DNA of 64,000 nucleotides from Micromonospora sp045209745 (GCF_045209745.1 NZ_CP109273.1:6386001-6450000), one strand, 5' to 3'. Shown: positions 13,259 to 22,170, counted from the stretch's first letter. Notes: generated by a model from the sequence alone, not told the origin. A program made the numbers and translations.

Positions 13259-14692
13259 ATGACGTCCACCGTTGAGACGCCCGAGTCCGCTCCCCTGCCT
13301 GCCCCAGCCACGACGTCCGGGGCCCGCTCGGGATGGGGCGGGCTGCTGCTGCGTATCCACTTCTACGCCGGGATCCTGGTCGCCCCGTTCCTCGTCGTGG
13401 CCGCGTTGACCGGCCTCGCGTACACGGTCACGCCGCAACTGGACAAGATCGTTCACGGCGAGCAGCTCCTGGTCGACGCGGTCGGCGACGACGTGCGTCC
13501 GCTGGCCGAGCAGATCGCCGCGGCGCGGGCCGCCCATCCGGACGGCACGCTCGCATCCGTCAAGCCCGGTGACGGTGACGCCACGACCCGGGTGGTGTTC
13601 GACGTCGCCGATCTCGGGGATCGCCAGCACACCGTCTACGTCGATCCGTACACCGCCGAGGTGCAGGGGACGTTGACGACCTGGTTCGGGTCGACGCCGG
13701 TCACCACCTGGTTGGACGACCTGCACCGCAACCTGCACCTCGGCGTCGTGGGCCGGTACTACTCGGAGATCGCCGCGAGTTGGCTGTGGGTCCTCGTGCT
13801 CGGCGGGATCGTCCTGTGGTGGCGTCGGCAGCGCCCCGGCGCAGGTCGGGTACGTCGGCTGTTCGGCCCCGATCTCGCCGCCCGTCGGGGTGTGCGGCGC
13901 ACCCGTGGCTGGCACGCGGCGACCGGGCTGTGGCTGGCCGTCGGTCTGCTGTTCCTCTCCGCCACCGGCCTGACCTGGTCCCGCCACGCCGGGGAGTCCT
14001 TCGGCGCGGGGCTCGACGCTCTCGATTCCCGTACCCCGGAGGTGTCCACGGCCCTGCCGGGTGCGGTGGCGCCCGCCGACGACACGGGCCATCACGGCGG
14101 CGGACACAGCGGGCAGGCCACCGCGATCGACCCGGCCGCCACCGATCGTGTCCTCGCGATCGCCCGCAGCGCGGGGCTGGACGGCCCGGTCGAGATCACA
14201 CCCGCAGCCGACGCCCACTCGGCGTGGACCGTCACGCAGGTGGACAACACCTGGCCGGTCCGCAAGGACCGGGTGGCTGTCGACCCCGCCGCGGGCACCG
14301 TGACCGCCCGCAGCGACTTCGCGTCCTGGCCGCTGCTGGCGCAACTGAGCGGCCTCGGCATCCAGGCCCACATGGGGCTGCTGTTCGGGCCGATCAACCA
14401 GATCCTGCTCGCCGCCCTGGCCCTCGGGCTGCTCTGCGTCACCGTGTGGGGCTATCGGATGTGGTGGCAACGTCGACCCACCCGCACCGATCGTCGCGCC
14501 CCCGTCGGCACCGCCCCGGAGCGCGGGGCATGGCGGCTGGTGCCCCGCTGGGGCCTCGTCGTCGGCGTACCCGTCGTCGTCGCCGTCGGTTGGGCGCTGC
14601 CGGTGTTCGGGGTGACCCTGCTGGCCTTCCTCGTCCTCGACCTCGCCGTCGGGGCCTGGCGGGCGGGCCGGGCCCGGGCCACGGCCGGGTGA
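13259..14692 (+). CDS. PepSY-associated transmembrane protein
   Basis: 477 aa. It starts with a short Ser/Pro/Ala-rich tail, then a first membrane helix (IHFYAGILVAPFLVVAALTG), an extracytoplasmic PepSY-like part (YVDPYTAEVQGTL), the HRNLHLG motif and further helices (WLWVLVLGGIVLWW; LLAALALGLLCVTVWG; VVGVPVVVAVGWALPVFG). A loop near residue 280 has DDTGHHGGGHSG, a likely metal-binding His cluster. Proteins of this type resemble ferric-reductase or siderophore-associated membrane proteins; the exact role is unknown. ATG at 13259 is chosen because everything upstream in the frame lacks protein-like composition. Confidence 0.85.
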   Translation: MTSTVETPESAPLPAPATTSGARSGWGGLLLRIHFYAGILVAPFLVVAALTGLAYTVTPQLDKIVHGEQLLVDAVGDDVRPLAEQIAAARAAHPDGTLASVKPGDGDATTRVVFDVADLGDRQHTVYVDPYTAEVQGTLTTWFGSTPVTTWLDDLHRNLHLGVVGRYYSEIAASWLWVLVLGGIVLWWRRQRPGAGRVRRLFGPDLAARRGVRRTRGWHAATGLWLAVGLLFLSATGLTWSRHAGESFGAGLDALDSRTPEVSTALPGAVAPADDTGHHGGGHSGQATAIDPAATDRVLAIARSAGLDGPVEITPAADAHSAWTVTQVDNTWPVRKDRVAVDPAAGTVTARSDFASWPLLAQLSGLGIQAHMGLLFGPINQILLAALALGLLCVTVWGYRMWWQRRPTRTDRRAPVGTAPERGAWRLVPRWGLVVGVPVVVAVGWALPVFGVTLLAFLVLDLAVGAWRAGRARATAG

Positions 14693-14704
14693 CGCGCGTG
14701 CTGC

Positions 14705-16140
14705 TCAGCCTCCGACGGGTTGATCCGCGCTCTCGCGTTCTGTCGGGACCACGAGGTCGGGCATGCTCCAGGAACGCCACAGCTGGCTGTACCCGCCCCC
14801 GGCCTTGAGCAACTCGGCGTGCGTGCCGTGCTCGGCGACACGCCCGTGGTCTAGGACGATGATGCGGTCCGCGGTTGCCGCCTGGCTGAGGCGGTGGGCG
14901 ACGATCAGTGCGGTCCGGCCTTCGGTGGCCGCGACGGCGGCGCGGTCGAGGTTGCGCGCTCCCGCGCTGCCCGCCTCTGCGGTGGCCTCGTCGAGGACCG
15001 TCACGGCGGGGTCGGCAAGGGCGAGGCGAGCCAGCGTCAGCTGCTGGGCCTGGGCCGCGGTGAGGCGCCGTCCGCCCTCTCCCACGGCGGAGGCAAGACC
15101 GTCAGGCAGGGTACGAAACCAGGCGGTGGCACCGACGAGGTCGAGTGCGGCGGTTATCTCGGCGTCGGTGGCGTCCGGGTTGGCGAGGCGCAGGTCGTCG
15201 CCGAAGGGCCCGGCGAAGACGTGCACCTCCTGGCTGATCAGGGCGATCTCGCGACGGAGGCGGTGCTTGCCGAGTTGCGCCAGCGGCACGCCGCGCAGGC
15301 TGACCGAACCGGTGGTGGGCGCGATGATGCCGGCGAGCGTGCTCTTGCCGCTCCGCTCGCGCCGACGAGAGCGACGCGCTCCCCCGGTGCGAGACGCAGG
15401 GCGATGTCCCGCAGCACGACCGGTCCGTCGTCGTAGCGATGCTGCGCGACGGTCACCTCCAGTGCGGCAGGCTCGGGCCGCTCCCGCCGAGCACGCTCGG
15501 GGCCGACGGGGGTTGCGATGTCCGGCAGGGTGGTGACGCCGACGAGCCGGGCGAGGCTGGCCCCGGCCTGCAGCACCGAGTCCGACTCGAACAGCAGCAG
15601 GCCGATGGGGTTGAAGAGGCGGTGGAAGTAGAGCGCAGCGGTGGTGGCTGCTCCCACGGTGGTCAGGTCGTCGCGGACCAGCAGGAACCCGGCGAGCAGC
15701 ACGGCGGCGAGCCCCACGAGCTCGGACCGGTTGATGCGCAGGCCGAAACGAGAGTACAGACCGAAGATCTCCAACGACAGGTCGCGGGCCACGGCCGAGC
15801 GATCCGCGATCCGCGCGACGTGTGCGTCCTCCATCCGGTACGCGCGAACGGTCGCCGCGCCGCGAAGCGCCTCGGCGGTCGCCTGGGCGCGCTCGCCCGT
15901 TGCCACCCGCTCACGCGCGTAGTAAGGCACCGACCGCTTCAGGTACCAGCGCAGCGCCACCGCGTACGCCGGGCCCGCGGCCAGCACCGCGATGCCGAGC
16001 CGCCAGTCGAGGGCGAAGAGCCCCGCCGCGGTCAACACGACGGTCAGCAGCGCGCCGAGGAACGCGGGGCCGCTGGCGGCCGATCAGCGGCATCAGCGGA
16101 GTCCCCGTCGGCGGCTCGACGATGACCTGTGCGAACGCAT
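14705..16140 (-). pseudogene. ABC exporter (membrane + ATPase), frameshifted and N-terminally truncated
   Basis: Reading down the minus strand, one frame (16038 to ~15350) gives the exporter membrane half (LDWRLGIAVLAAGPAYAVALRW, GERAQATAEALRGAATVRAYRMED) and runs to GERVALVGASGA. The frame then slips: the Walker A continuation (GKSTLAGI) and the rest of the ATPase (ISQEVHVFAG, LDEATAEAG, IVAHRLSQ) are in the next frame, ending at 14705. One base is missing at about 15350, inside Walker A. Upstream of 16038 the frame has stops, while another frame shows a trace, AFAQVIVEPP. The first membrane helices are gone. The signature LSGGQ is degenerate (LTAAQAQQ). Confidence 0.8.
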
Positions 16141-16157
16141 GGATCCAGACTCCATTG

Positions 16158-16176
16158 CAAGGGCAGGCTAACCTAA
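16158..16176 (-). promoter_or_regulatory. Iron box (IdeR/DmdR-type operator)
   Basis: The 19 bases match the consensus TTAGGTTAGGCTAACCTAA at 15 of 19 positions, with the right half (AGGCTAACCTAA) perfect. It sits just upstream of the broken ABC exporter on the minus strand, where an iron-repressed promoter would be expected. This suggests the transporter handled siderophores or another iron-linked cargo. Confidence 0.65.
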
Positions 16177-16255
16177 CACACCGACAGGAGTGTCCGATCA
16201 CGGCGTCAAGATCCTGTAGGACCTCCATGATCGACTCCGTTTGCGCGAAGTCGCG

Positions 16256-16405
16256 GTGTCAGACCACCGAAGACACCCCGATATCCAGGAAGCCGAGTGG
16301 ATCACACCCGACTCGGACGTGGAGATCATCGTCCAGATGGCGAAGGTGGGCCCGGACGGCCCGACCGGGGGTAATTTCGACCGCAACGGCCCGATCCCCT
16401 GGTGA
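16256..16405 (+). CDS. Possible 49-aa small protein
   Basis: An open frame from GTG (or a TTG at 16241) to TGA gives a well-composed short protein with the segments EAEWITPDSDVEIIVQMAK and GGNFDRNGPIPW. It has no signal peptide and no recognised domain. There is no good ribosome site, and some codons (CGA, AGA, TCA) are unusual for this genome. It may be a real small gene, a remnant or chance. It lies between the iron box and the end of the LRV-repeat gene. Confidence 0.3.
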   Translation: MSDHRRHPDIQEAEWITPDSDVEIIVQMAKVGPDGPTGGNFDRNGPIPW

Positions 16406-16423
16406 TGCCGGCGCGGTGCCGCT

Positions 16424-17335
16424 TTACTGCGAGGTGCCGCCGCCCGATCGACCCGCGCCAGCAGCGGAGGGCCGGTGCGCGATCCGGGGAGCCCGCACGG
16501 CGGAGGCACTGCCAGATCCCGGCCGGTAGTCCCGGGCAGCAGTGGCCACCATCTCGTCAGGGTCGCGAGCGAGTGCCTGCCGGATGTGCGACGGAACGAG
16601 CTCGGATGTCGCCACCGCCAGTCGGACCTGCACCGAACGGTCGTCGACCAGGCGCTCCAGGTCAGCCTCGTCCAGCTCGACCGCGCGGACCAGCGCGGCG
16701 CGGACGTCGACCACCGGGTCCGCGGCGAGCGCGCTGCGCTGTTCGGCGGTGGTCCGCGGGTTGCGGGCAACCCCCTTGCGTACGCGTGCGGTGCGATCGG
16801 CCAGCAGGGCGGTGATCGCGTCGGGGTCGTGGGTGTGGGTGGCGAGTCGTTCCCGTACCTCGGGTGAGACGTCGTCGGTCAGCTTGGCGGCCAATTCGGG
16901 CTCCAGCTCCCGACTCTCCGCGAGGAGACCGCGAAGCTCCTTGTCCGATGCCTCCGACATCACCCGGCGGATCGACTCGTCACAGGCCGGGTTGCTGGCG
17001 ACCGCCCAGCGGACCCACCGGTCGGCGTCCTTCACGAGGCGCATGAGGTTGGCGATCGAGGTGGAGGGGTTTCTCGCCACGGCCTCCCGGACCTGACGAT
17101 CCTGGTCCCTGGTCAGCGGTCGCAGTGCCTGCGCCGGTGCGTCGGCCCGAGCGGCGACCGCCTTGCGGACCACGGCCGACGGGTCGGACGCCAGGTCGAT
17201 AAGGGTCATTTGTGGCGTTGTGGGGTCCTGTGCGAGGGTGAGCCGTTCGTCAGCGCCGCCACCGATCAGACGGTGGGCGGTGGCGCCGGACCCGCTGTGA
17301 CGGTCGGGCTCGCCGACGTCCTGCTGTTTCCCCAT
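16424..17335 (-). CDS. LRV/HEAT-like repeat protein
   Basis: 303 aa built from about nine helical repeats of ~24 residues with the pattern DPSAVVRKAVAAR / DRQVREAVARNPST / DRWVRWAVASNP / DVRAALVRAVELDEADLERL. This is the leucine-rich-variant (LRV) type, related to HEAT repeats, which usually mediates protein-protein contacts. The N-terminal ~45 and C-terminal ~30 residues are low-complexity. There is no membrane segment. Its function is unknown. The start at 17335 lacks a clear ribosome site, and an internal ATG 42 codons later is an alternative. Confidence 0.7.
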   Translation of the reverse strand: MGKQQDVGEPDRHSGSGATAHRLIGGGADERLTLAQDPTTPQMTLIDLASDPSAVVRKAVAARADAPAQALRPLTRDQDRQVREAVARNPSTSIANLMRLVKDADRWVRWAVASNPACDESIRRVMSEASDKELRGLLAESRELEPELAAKLTDDVSPEVRERLATHTHDPDAITALLADRTARVRKGVARNPRTTAEQRSALAADPVVDVRAALVRAVELDEADLERLVDDRSVQVRLAVATSELVPSHIRQALARDPDEMVATAARDYRPGSGSASAVRAPRIAHRPSAAGAGRSGGGTSQ

Positions 17336-17347
17336 GGCGCAATCATC

Positions 17348-18112
17348 TCACGCGCCAGATCCGACGCTGGGCAGCCGCAGGCCGGACATGCCACCATCCA
17401 CCGCCAGCGACGACCCGGTCACCGAACGGGTGCTGGGCGACGCGAGGTAGACGACGGCGGCGGCCACCTCATCGGCGGTCACCAGGCGCCCGGTGGGCTG
17501 GCGGGAAGCGAGCTGCCGCTTCTCCGCCGTCGGGTCGGCCGCACCAGCGAGCAGTCGGGCCACCCAGGGCGTGTCCACGGTGCCAGGGGCGACACAGTTG
17601 ACCCGGATCCCCTCCAGCACCAGGTCGGCGGCCATGGCGAGGGTGAGGGCGTGCACGGCACCCTTCGATGCCGAGTACAGGGCACGTCGAGGCAGACCGA
17701 CGGTCGCCGCGATCGACGAGACATTGACGATCGCCGCGGACGCCGACCGACGCAGGTACGGCAGGGCGACCGCGCTCGTTCGGGCCACGCCGGCGACGTT
17801 GACGTCGAGCACCCTGCTCCACTGCTCGTCGTCGTTCTCCTCGACCGCGCCCACGGCGGAGATACCGGCGTTGTTCACCAGGATGTCGATGCCGCCGAAT
17901 GCCTCAGCGACCGAGGCGACGGCCCCGCTGAGGGAGGACCGGTCGGCCACGTCGGCCCGGACGCCGTGTACGCGGGGATCCTCGGGCAGGCCCGACAGAT
18001 CCAGGTCCAGAACGCCCACCCGGGCGCCGGCGGCCAGGAACGCCCGTACGCAGGCGTGGCCGATTCCCGAGCCACCTCCGGTCACCACCGCCACAAGGTC
18101 GGCACACCGCAT
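17348..18112 (-). CDS. SDR oxidoreductase, probable 2-keto-3-deoxy-L-fuconate/rhamnonate 4-dehydrogenase
   Basis: 254 aa, classical short-chain dehydrogenase: cofactor loop TGGGSGIG near the N-terminus, NNAG at about 85, catalytic Ser in VNVSS, and YSASKGA with the catalytic Tyr and Lys. An acidic residue after strand 2 (VLDLD) favours NAD. Next to an FAH-family hydrolase, a trace of a fuconate dehydratase gene and lutABC, the best role is oxidising 2-keto-3-deoxy-L-fuconate or -rhamnonate to the 2,4-diketo acid. That substrate is inferred from context; SDR sequence alone does not show it. Confidence 0.8.
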   Translation of the reverse strand: MRCADLVAVVTGGGSGIGHACVRAFLAAGARVGVLDLDLSGLPEDPRVHGVRADVADRSSLSGAVASVAEAFGGIDILVNNAGISAVGAVEENDDEQWSRVLDVNVAGVARTSAVALPYLRRSASAAIVNVSSIAATVGLPRRALYSASKGAVHALTLAMAADLVLEGIRVNCVAPGTVDTPWVARLLAGAADPTAEKRQLASRQPTGRLVTADEVAAAVVYLASPSTRSVTGSSLAVDGGMSGLRLPSVGSGA

Positions 18113-18184
18113 GCTTCTCTCCCACTCCGAGTAGTTGACGCACCGCCGTCAAGAAGGCCGTGCGGTCGGGCGCGTCCAAATCGG

Positions 18185-18302
18185 TCAGACCCATGCCGGC
18201 CCGTCGGGGTACGCGTACGTGGCGAGGCTCTCTTCAGGCGGCGTACGTCGTCGTCGGCGTCCGCGCCCACCTTCAGCTAGATGGAGGTGATCACAGCCAT
18301 CA
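18185..18302 (-). pseudogene. L-fuconate dehydratase-like (enolase superfamily) gene reduced to three fragments
   Basis: On the minus strand an ATG overlaps the hydrolase stop (TGATG) and encodes MAVITSI before a stop. Immediately after comes LKVGADADDDVRRLK, which matches the KLKVG...DD(I/V)RR motif found mid-protein in L-fuconate dehydratases. Then, one frame over, ESLATYAYPDGPAW ends at a TGA; this resembles the C-terminus of the same enzymes (…YxYPDGPxW). Three parts of a ~430-aa protein are thus packed into ~118 bases, which implies at least two deletions. The order and strand fit an operon FAH hydrolase, dehydratase, SDR. Identification is from memory of the family, without alignment. 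Confidence 0.6.
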
Positions 18303-19139
18303 GGCGCTCCTGAGCGTGCTGCGCTGCCGGCCGAGGCCGTCGATCTCGACGTCCATCACGTCGCCGACGGCCAGGTACGGGAACCGGCCGGAGAGCGCCA
18401 CCCCCTCTGGGGTGCCGGTGTTGATGACGTCGCCCGGGTCCAGGACGGTGTACTGGGACAGGTGCCAGACCAGGTACGCCACGCTGAAGATCATGTCTTT
18501 CGTGCTGGAGTCCTGTCGGGGCTCGTCGTTGACCCAGGAGCGCAGGCGCAGCGCCTGCGGGTCGCCGATCTCGTCGGTGGTGACGAGCCACGGGCCGAGG
18601 GGTTGGAACGTCTCGCAGGACTTGCCCTTCGACCACTGGCCGCCGGAGACGGCGAGTTGGAAGTCTCGCTCGGAGACGTCGTTGGACAGCACGTACCCGG
18701 CGATGTGCCCGAGGGCGTCGGCCGGTGCGGCGAGGTAGCGGGCCTGCCGGCCGATCACCACCGCCAGTTCCACCTCCCAGTCGGTCTTCGTCGAGCCACG
18801 CGGGATCAGAACGTCGTCGTAGGGGCCGACGACCGTGTTGGGCGCCTTGTAGAAGATGATCGGGGCGGTCGGCGGCTCGGCGCCCGACTCGGCGGCGTGC
18901 GCGGCGTAGTTCTGCCCGACGCAGAGAACAACTCCGGGGCGGGCGATCGGCGCGCCGACCCGCTGCCCGGTGATGTCGATCTCGGGCAGGTCGATGGCGT
19001 CGCGGACCCGCTGGACGCCGTCGCCGGCGAGGAACTCCCCGTCGATGTCGGCGGTGAGCGACGAGATGTCGAAGTGCCGCCCGTCGACGTACAGCACGGG
19101 GCGTTCCCGCCCCACGGGCCCGACGCGCATGAATCTCAC
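18300..19139 (-). CDS. FAH-family hydrolase, probable 2,4-diketo-3-deoxy-L-fuconate/rhamnonate hydrolase
   Basis: 279 aa. The fumarylacetoacetate hydrolase fold is shown by VGQNYAAHAAE, the metal-binding acidic motif WEVELAVVIGR, YVLSNDVSERDFQ and GDVINTGTPEGVA. In the non-phosphorylative L-fucose/L-rhamnose route this hydrolase splits the diketo acid to pyruvate and L-lactate, which fits the facing lutABC genes. The start is GTG at 19139, with GGAGG seven bases upstream. Its stop overlaps the start of the degraded dehydratase. Exact substrate is inferred. Confidence 0.85.
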   Translation of the reverse strand: MRFMRVGPVGRERPVLYVDGRHFDISSLTADIDGEFLAGDGVQRVRDAIDLPEIDITGQRVGAPIARPGVVLCVGQNYAAHAAESGAEPPTAPIIFYKAPNTVVGPYDDVLIPRGSTKTDWEVELAVVIGRQARYLAAPADALGHIAGYVLSNDVSERDFQLAVSGGQWSKGKSCETFQPLGPWLVTTDEIGDPQALRLRSWVNDEPRQDSSTKDMIFSVAYLVWHLSQYTVLDPGDVINTGTPEGVALSGRFPYLAVGDVMDVEIDGLGRQRSTLRSA

Positions 19140-19165
19140 GAACCAACCTCCACCATCAGCCTATT

Positions 19166-19175
19166 TCCTATAGGA
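19166..19175. promoter_or_regulatory. Palindromic operator TCCTATAGGA
   Basis: A perfect 10-bp palindrome in AT-rich sequence between the divergent FAH-hydrolase and GntR genes. GntR/FadR-type regulators often bind such short dyads, so the neighbouring regulator is the likely ligand and would control both directions. Confidence 0.5.
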
Positions 19176-19238
19176 TATTGCTTTGCTAGTGTGTACTCGC
19201 TCATACCCGGACAGTCAAGGGGTTGTTGAGGAGACGAG

Positions 19239-19958
19239 ATGGCCCAGCAGGAAGCTCGCGAGGGTCGACTCCGTCCCGCCCGACGACTCACCCTCGGCGA
19301 GGACGTCTACGAGTCGATAAAGGCGCTGGTCATGGACCACGTCCTGCCGCCCGGCGAGCGGGTCAACATCGACGCTCTCGCCCGGGAGCTCGACGTCTCC
19401 CCCACCCCGGTGCGCGAGGCCCTCGCCCGGCTGGAAGCCGACGGCCTGGTCCGCAAACGCCCGCTGTCGGGCTACACCACCACGCCGCTGCTGAGCCGCG
19501 CCGAGTTCGACGACCTGTTCGACGTCCGCCTGGTGTTGGAGGGCGCCACCGCCGGACGGGCCGCCGCGCACGCCTCCCCGGAGGCGCGGCAACGGATCAG
19601 CGCCGAGGCGGCGGCGCGCATCGACGTGGAGGCTGGCGACGGATACCGCCGGCACGCCGCCTTCACCGCACTGGACGCGAAATTTCACGACCTGATCGCC
19701 GAGGTCGCCGGCAGCCCACTGCTCCGCGACAGCATCACGCGGCTGCACTCGCACCTGCACCTGCACCGGCTGTACTTCCCGGTCGCCGGTGCCGGGGACA
19801 CCAACACCGAGCACCAGCGCATCGCCGCCGCCATCGTCGCCGGCGACTCCCCGGCCGCCACCGAGGCGATGCGGTCCCACCTGGCCGCCGCCCGGGAGCG
19901 TCACCTGCCCGCCTTCGACCAGCCTCCCGCGACCGGAGCACCGCACGACTCGGTGTGA
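19239..19958 (+). CDS. GntR-family regulator (FadR/FCD type)
   Basis: 239 aa. The N-terminal winged helix is clear (LARELDVSPTPVREALARLEADGLV, seen as VSPTPVREALARLE), followed by a helical FCD ligand domain (FDVRLVLEGATAGRAAAH, then AAFTALDAKFHDLIAEVAG with metal-binding His candidates). GAGGAGA precedes ATG. It is the first gene before lutABC and is divergent from the deoxy-sugar-acid genes, so it likely responds to L-lactate or an upstream sugar acid. Confidence 0.9.
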   Translation: MAQQEAREGRLRPARRLTLGEDVYESIKALVMDHVLPPGERVNIDALARELDVSPTPVREALARLEADGLVRKRPLSGYTTTPLLSRAEFDDLFDVRLVLEGATAGRAAAHASPEARQRISAEAAARIDVEAGDGYRRHAAFTALDAKFHDLIAEVAGSPLLRDSITRLHSHLHLHRLYFPVAGAGDTNTEHQRIAAAIVAGDSPAATEAMRSHLAAARERHLPAFDQPPATGAPHDSV

Positions 19959-19987
19959 TCCGCCCCCGACACATCCGAGGAGCCGCC

Positions 19988-20698
19988 ATGCGGATAGCCC
20001 TCTTCATCACCTGCGTCAACGACCTCGCATACCCGGGCACCGGCATCGCGGTCACCCGCATCCTGCGGCGGCTCGGCCACACCGTCGACTTTCCCACCGG
20101 CCAGACCTGTTGCGGGCAGATGCACGCCAACACGGGTTACCGGGCTGAGGCGATGCCAATGGTGCGCAACTACGTCGACGTCTTCGACGAGTACGACGCC
20201 ATCGTCGCACCGTCCGGGTCGTGCACGGCGATGATCCGTGACCAGTACCCACGCCTGCACCCGCCCGCCGCGCCGGTGGCCGCCCGCACCTACGAGCTGT
20301 CCGAGTTGCTCATCGACGTCCTCGGTGTCACCGACGTTGGTGCCGAGTTTCCGGAAACGGTCACCTACCACCCCACCTGCCACGGCCTGCGATTGCTGCG
20401 GCTGGGCGACCGGCCGCTGAAGCTGCTGCGCCAGGTTCGTGGGATCCGGCTGGTCGAGCTCGGCGACGCCGAGGAGTGCTGCGGCTTCGGCGGCACGTTC
20501 GCCCTGAAGAACCCGGCCGTCTCCACGGCGATGCTCACCGACAAGTGCGCCCGGGTCCGCGAGACCGGGGCACGGGTGCTCGCCGCCGCTGACAACTCCT
20601 GCCTGGCACACATCGGGGGCGGCCTGGACCGTCATCGGTCGGGCGTGCGGGCCGTGCACTACGCCGAGATCCTCGCCGCGACGGGGGCCACCTCGTGA
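19988..20698 (+). CDS. lutA: L-lactate utilisation protein LutA
   Basis: 236 aa, the CCG-domain (heterodisulfide reductase-like) subunit of the LutABC complex that oxidises L-lactate to pyruvate. Two cysteine-rich motifs are visible, TCCGQMH near 40 and ECCGFGGTFA near 165, with the companion HPTCHGLR. GAGGAG lies before ATG. lutB starts within its last codons (GTGA overlap), so the genes are translationally coupled. Confidence 0.92.
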   Translation: MRIALFITCVNDLAYPGTGIAVTRILRRLGHTVDFPTGQTCCGQMHANTGYRAEAMPMVRNYVDVFDEYDAIVAPSGSCTAMIRDQYPRLHPPAAPVAARTYELSELLIDVLGVTDVGAEFPETVTYHPTCHGLRLLRLGDRPLKLLRQVRGIRLVELGDAEECCGFGGTFALKNPAVSTAMLTDKCARVRETGARVLAAADNSCLAHIGGGLDRHRSGVRAVHYAEILAATGATS

Positions 20699-22170
20699 AC
20701 CGTCCCGGCGTCGACCAGTCCGGCACTGGCGCGTCGGTCGCGCCGGCCACCGGAGGCGGGCGGATTCGCACGCCACTGCCCTTTCCCACCGCAGCCGCGC
20801 CGGCCGTCGCCGACGAGCAACTGCGGGCCAACCTGCACCGGGCCACCCGCACCATCCGTGGCAAGCGCGCCCGGGTCGTCGACGAGGTACCCGACTGGGA
20901 GCCTCTGCGTGACGCCGGCGCCGCGATCAAGGCGGACGTCCAACGCCGGTTGCCTGAGCTGCTGGAGCAGTTCGAGGCGTCCGCCACCGCTGCCGGCGCC
21001 ACCGTGCACTGGGCCCGCGACGCCGCCGAGGCCTGCCGGATCGTGGTCGCGTTGACCCGGGCCGCCGGGGCCGACGAGGTCGTCAAGGTCAAGTCGATGG
21101 CAACCCAGGAGATCGAGCTCAACGAGGCCCTCGAGGCAGCCGGCATCGCCGCGTACGAGACCGACCTCGCGGAGCTGATCGTGCAGCTCGGCGACGACAC
21201 CCCCTCGCACATCCTGGTGCCGGCGATCCATTACAACCGGGCACAGATCCGGGAGATCTTCCAGCGCCGCATGTCCGACGCGCCGGCCGACCTCAGCGAC
21301 GAGCCGTCCGCACTGGCCGAGACGGCACGCGCCCATCTGCGACGTCGTTTCCTCTCGGCCCGGGTCGCCGTGTCCGGCGCCAACTTCGCCATCGCCGACA
21401 CCGGCACGCTGGTGGTCGTGGAGTCCGAAGGCAACGGGCGGATGTGCCTCACCCTCCCGGAGACGCTGATCAGCGTCGTCGGCGTCGAGAAGCTGCTGCC
21501 GACCTTCACCGACCTGGAGGTCTTCCTGCAACTGCTGCCGCGATCCTCGACCGGTGAGCGGATGAACCCGTACACCTCGATGTGGACCGGCGTCACCCCC
21601 GGGGACGGCCCCCAGTCCGTGCACGTCGTGCTGGTCGACAATGGCCGGTCCGCGGTGCTCGCCGACCCGGTCGGGCGGCCGGCGCTGTCCTGCATCCGCT
21701 GTTCCGCGTGCCTCAACGTCTGCCCGGTGTACGAGCGGGCCGGCGGGCACGCCTACGGCTCGGTGTATCCGGGGCCGATCGGCGCGATCCTGTCGCCCCA
21801 GCTGACCGGTGTGGCCGACAACGCTTCGCTGCCGTACGCGTCGACCCTCTGCGGCGCTTGCTACGACGTGTGCCCGGTAAAGATCAATATCCCGGAGATC
21901 CTGGTCCATCTACGCCAGCAGGCACCGCATCCGCTGGCTGAACGGACCACCATGCGCGCCCTGTCGTGGGTCATGCGCAGCCCTCGGCGCTGGGCCGCCG
22001 CCCTGTGGCTGGCCCGGGCCGGCGCGGGTCCTCTCGGCGCGCACCGCGAACGGCGCACCGGCGCTCGTACGCTGCGCCGGCTGCCCTGGCCCGCCTCGGC
22101 GTGGACCCGCTCCCGAGACCTACCGCTGCCCGCGCCGCAGACCTTCCGTGAATGGTGGGACCAGCAGTGA
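20695..22170 (+). CDS. lutB: L-lactate utilisation iron-sulfur protein LutB
   Basis: 491 aa. The N-terminal ~300 residues form the LUD domain (SMATQEIELNEALEA, YETDLAELIVQL, THILVPAIH-like THxx region). Two ferredoxin-type [4Fe-4S] motifs follow, CIRCSACLNVCP near 332 and CGACYDVCPVKINIPE near 386. The length is normal. GTG at 20695 overlaps the lutA stop and its own stop overlaps lutC. It carries electrons from lactate oxidation in the cytosol. Confidence 0.92.
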   Translation: MNRPGVDQSGTGASVAPATGGGRIRTPLPFPTAAAPAVADEQLRANLHRATRTIRGKRARVVDEVPDWEPLRDAGAAIKADVQRRLPELLEQFEASATAAGATVHWARDAAEACRIVVALTRAAGADEVVKVKSMATQEIELNEALEAAGIAAYETDLAELIVQLGDDTPSHILVPAIHYNRAQIREIFQRRMSDAPADLSDEPSALAETARAHLRRRFLSARVAVSGANFAIADTGTLVVVESEGNGRMCLTLPETLISVVGVEKLLPTFTDLEVFLQLLPRSSTGERMNPYTSMWTGVTPGDGPQSVHVVLVDNGRSAVLADPVGRPALSCIRCSACLNVCPVYERAGGHAYGSVYPGPIGAILSPQLTGVADNASLPYASTLCGACYDVCPVKINIPEILVHLRQQAPHPLAERTTMRALSWVMRSPRRWAAALWLARAGAGPLGAHRERRTGARTLRRLPWPASAWTRSRDLPLPAPQTFREWWDQQ

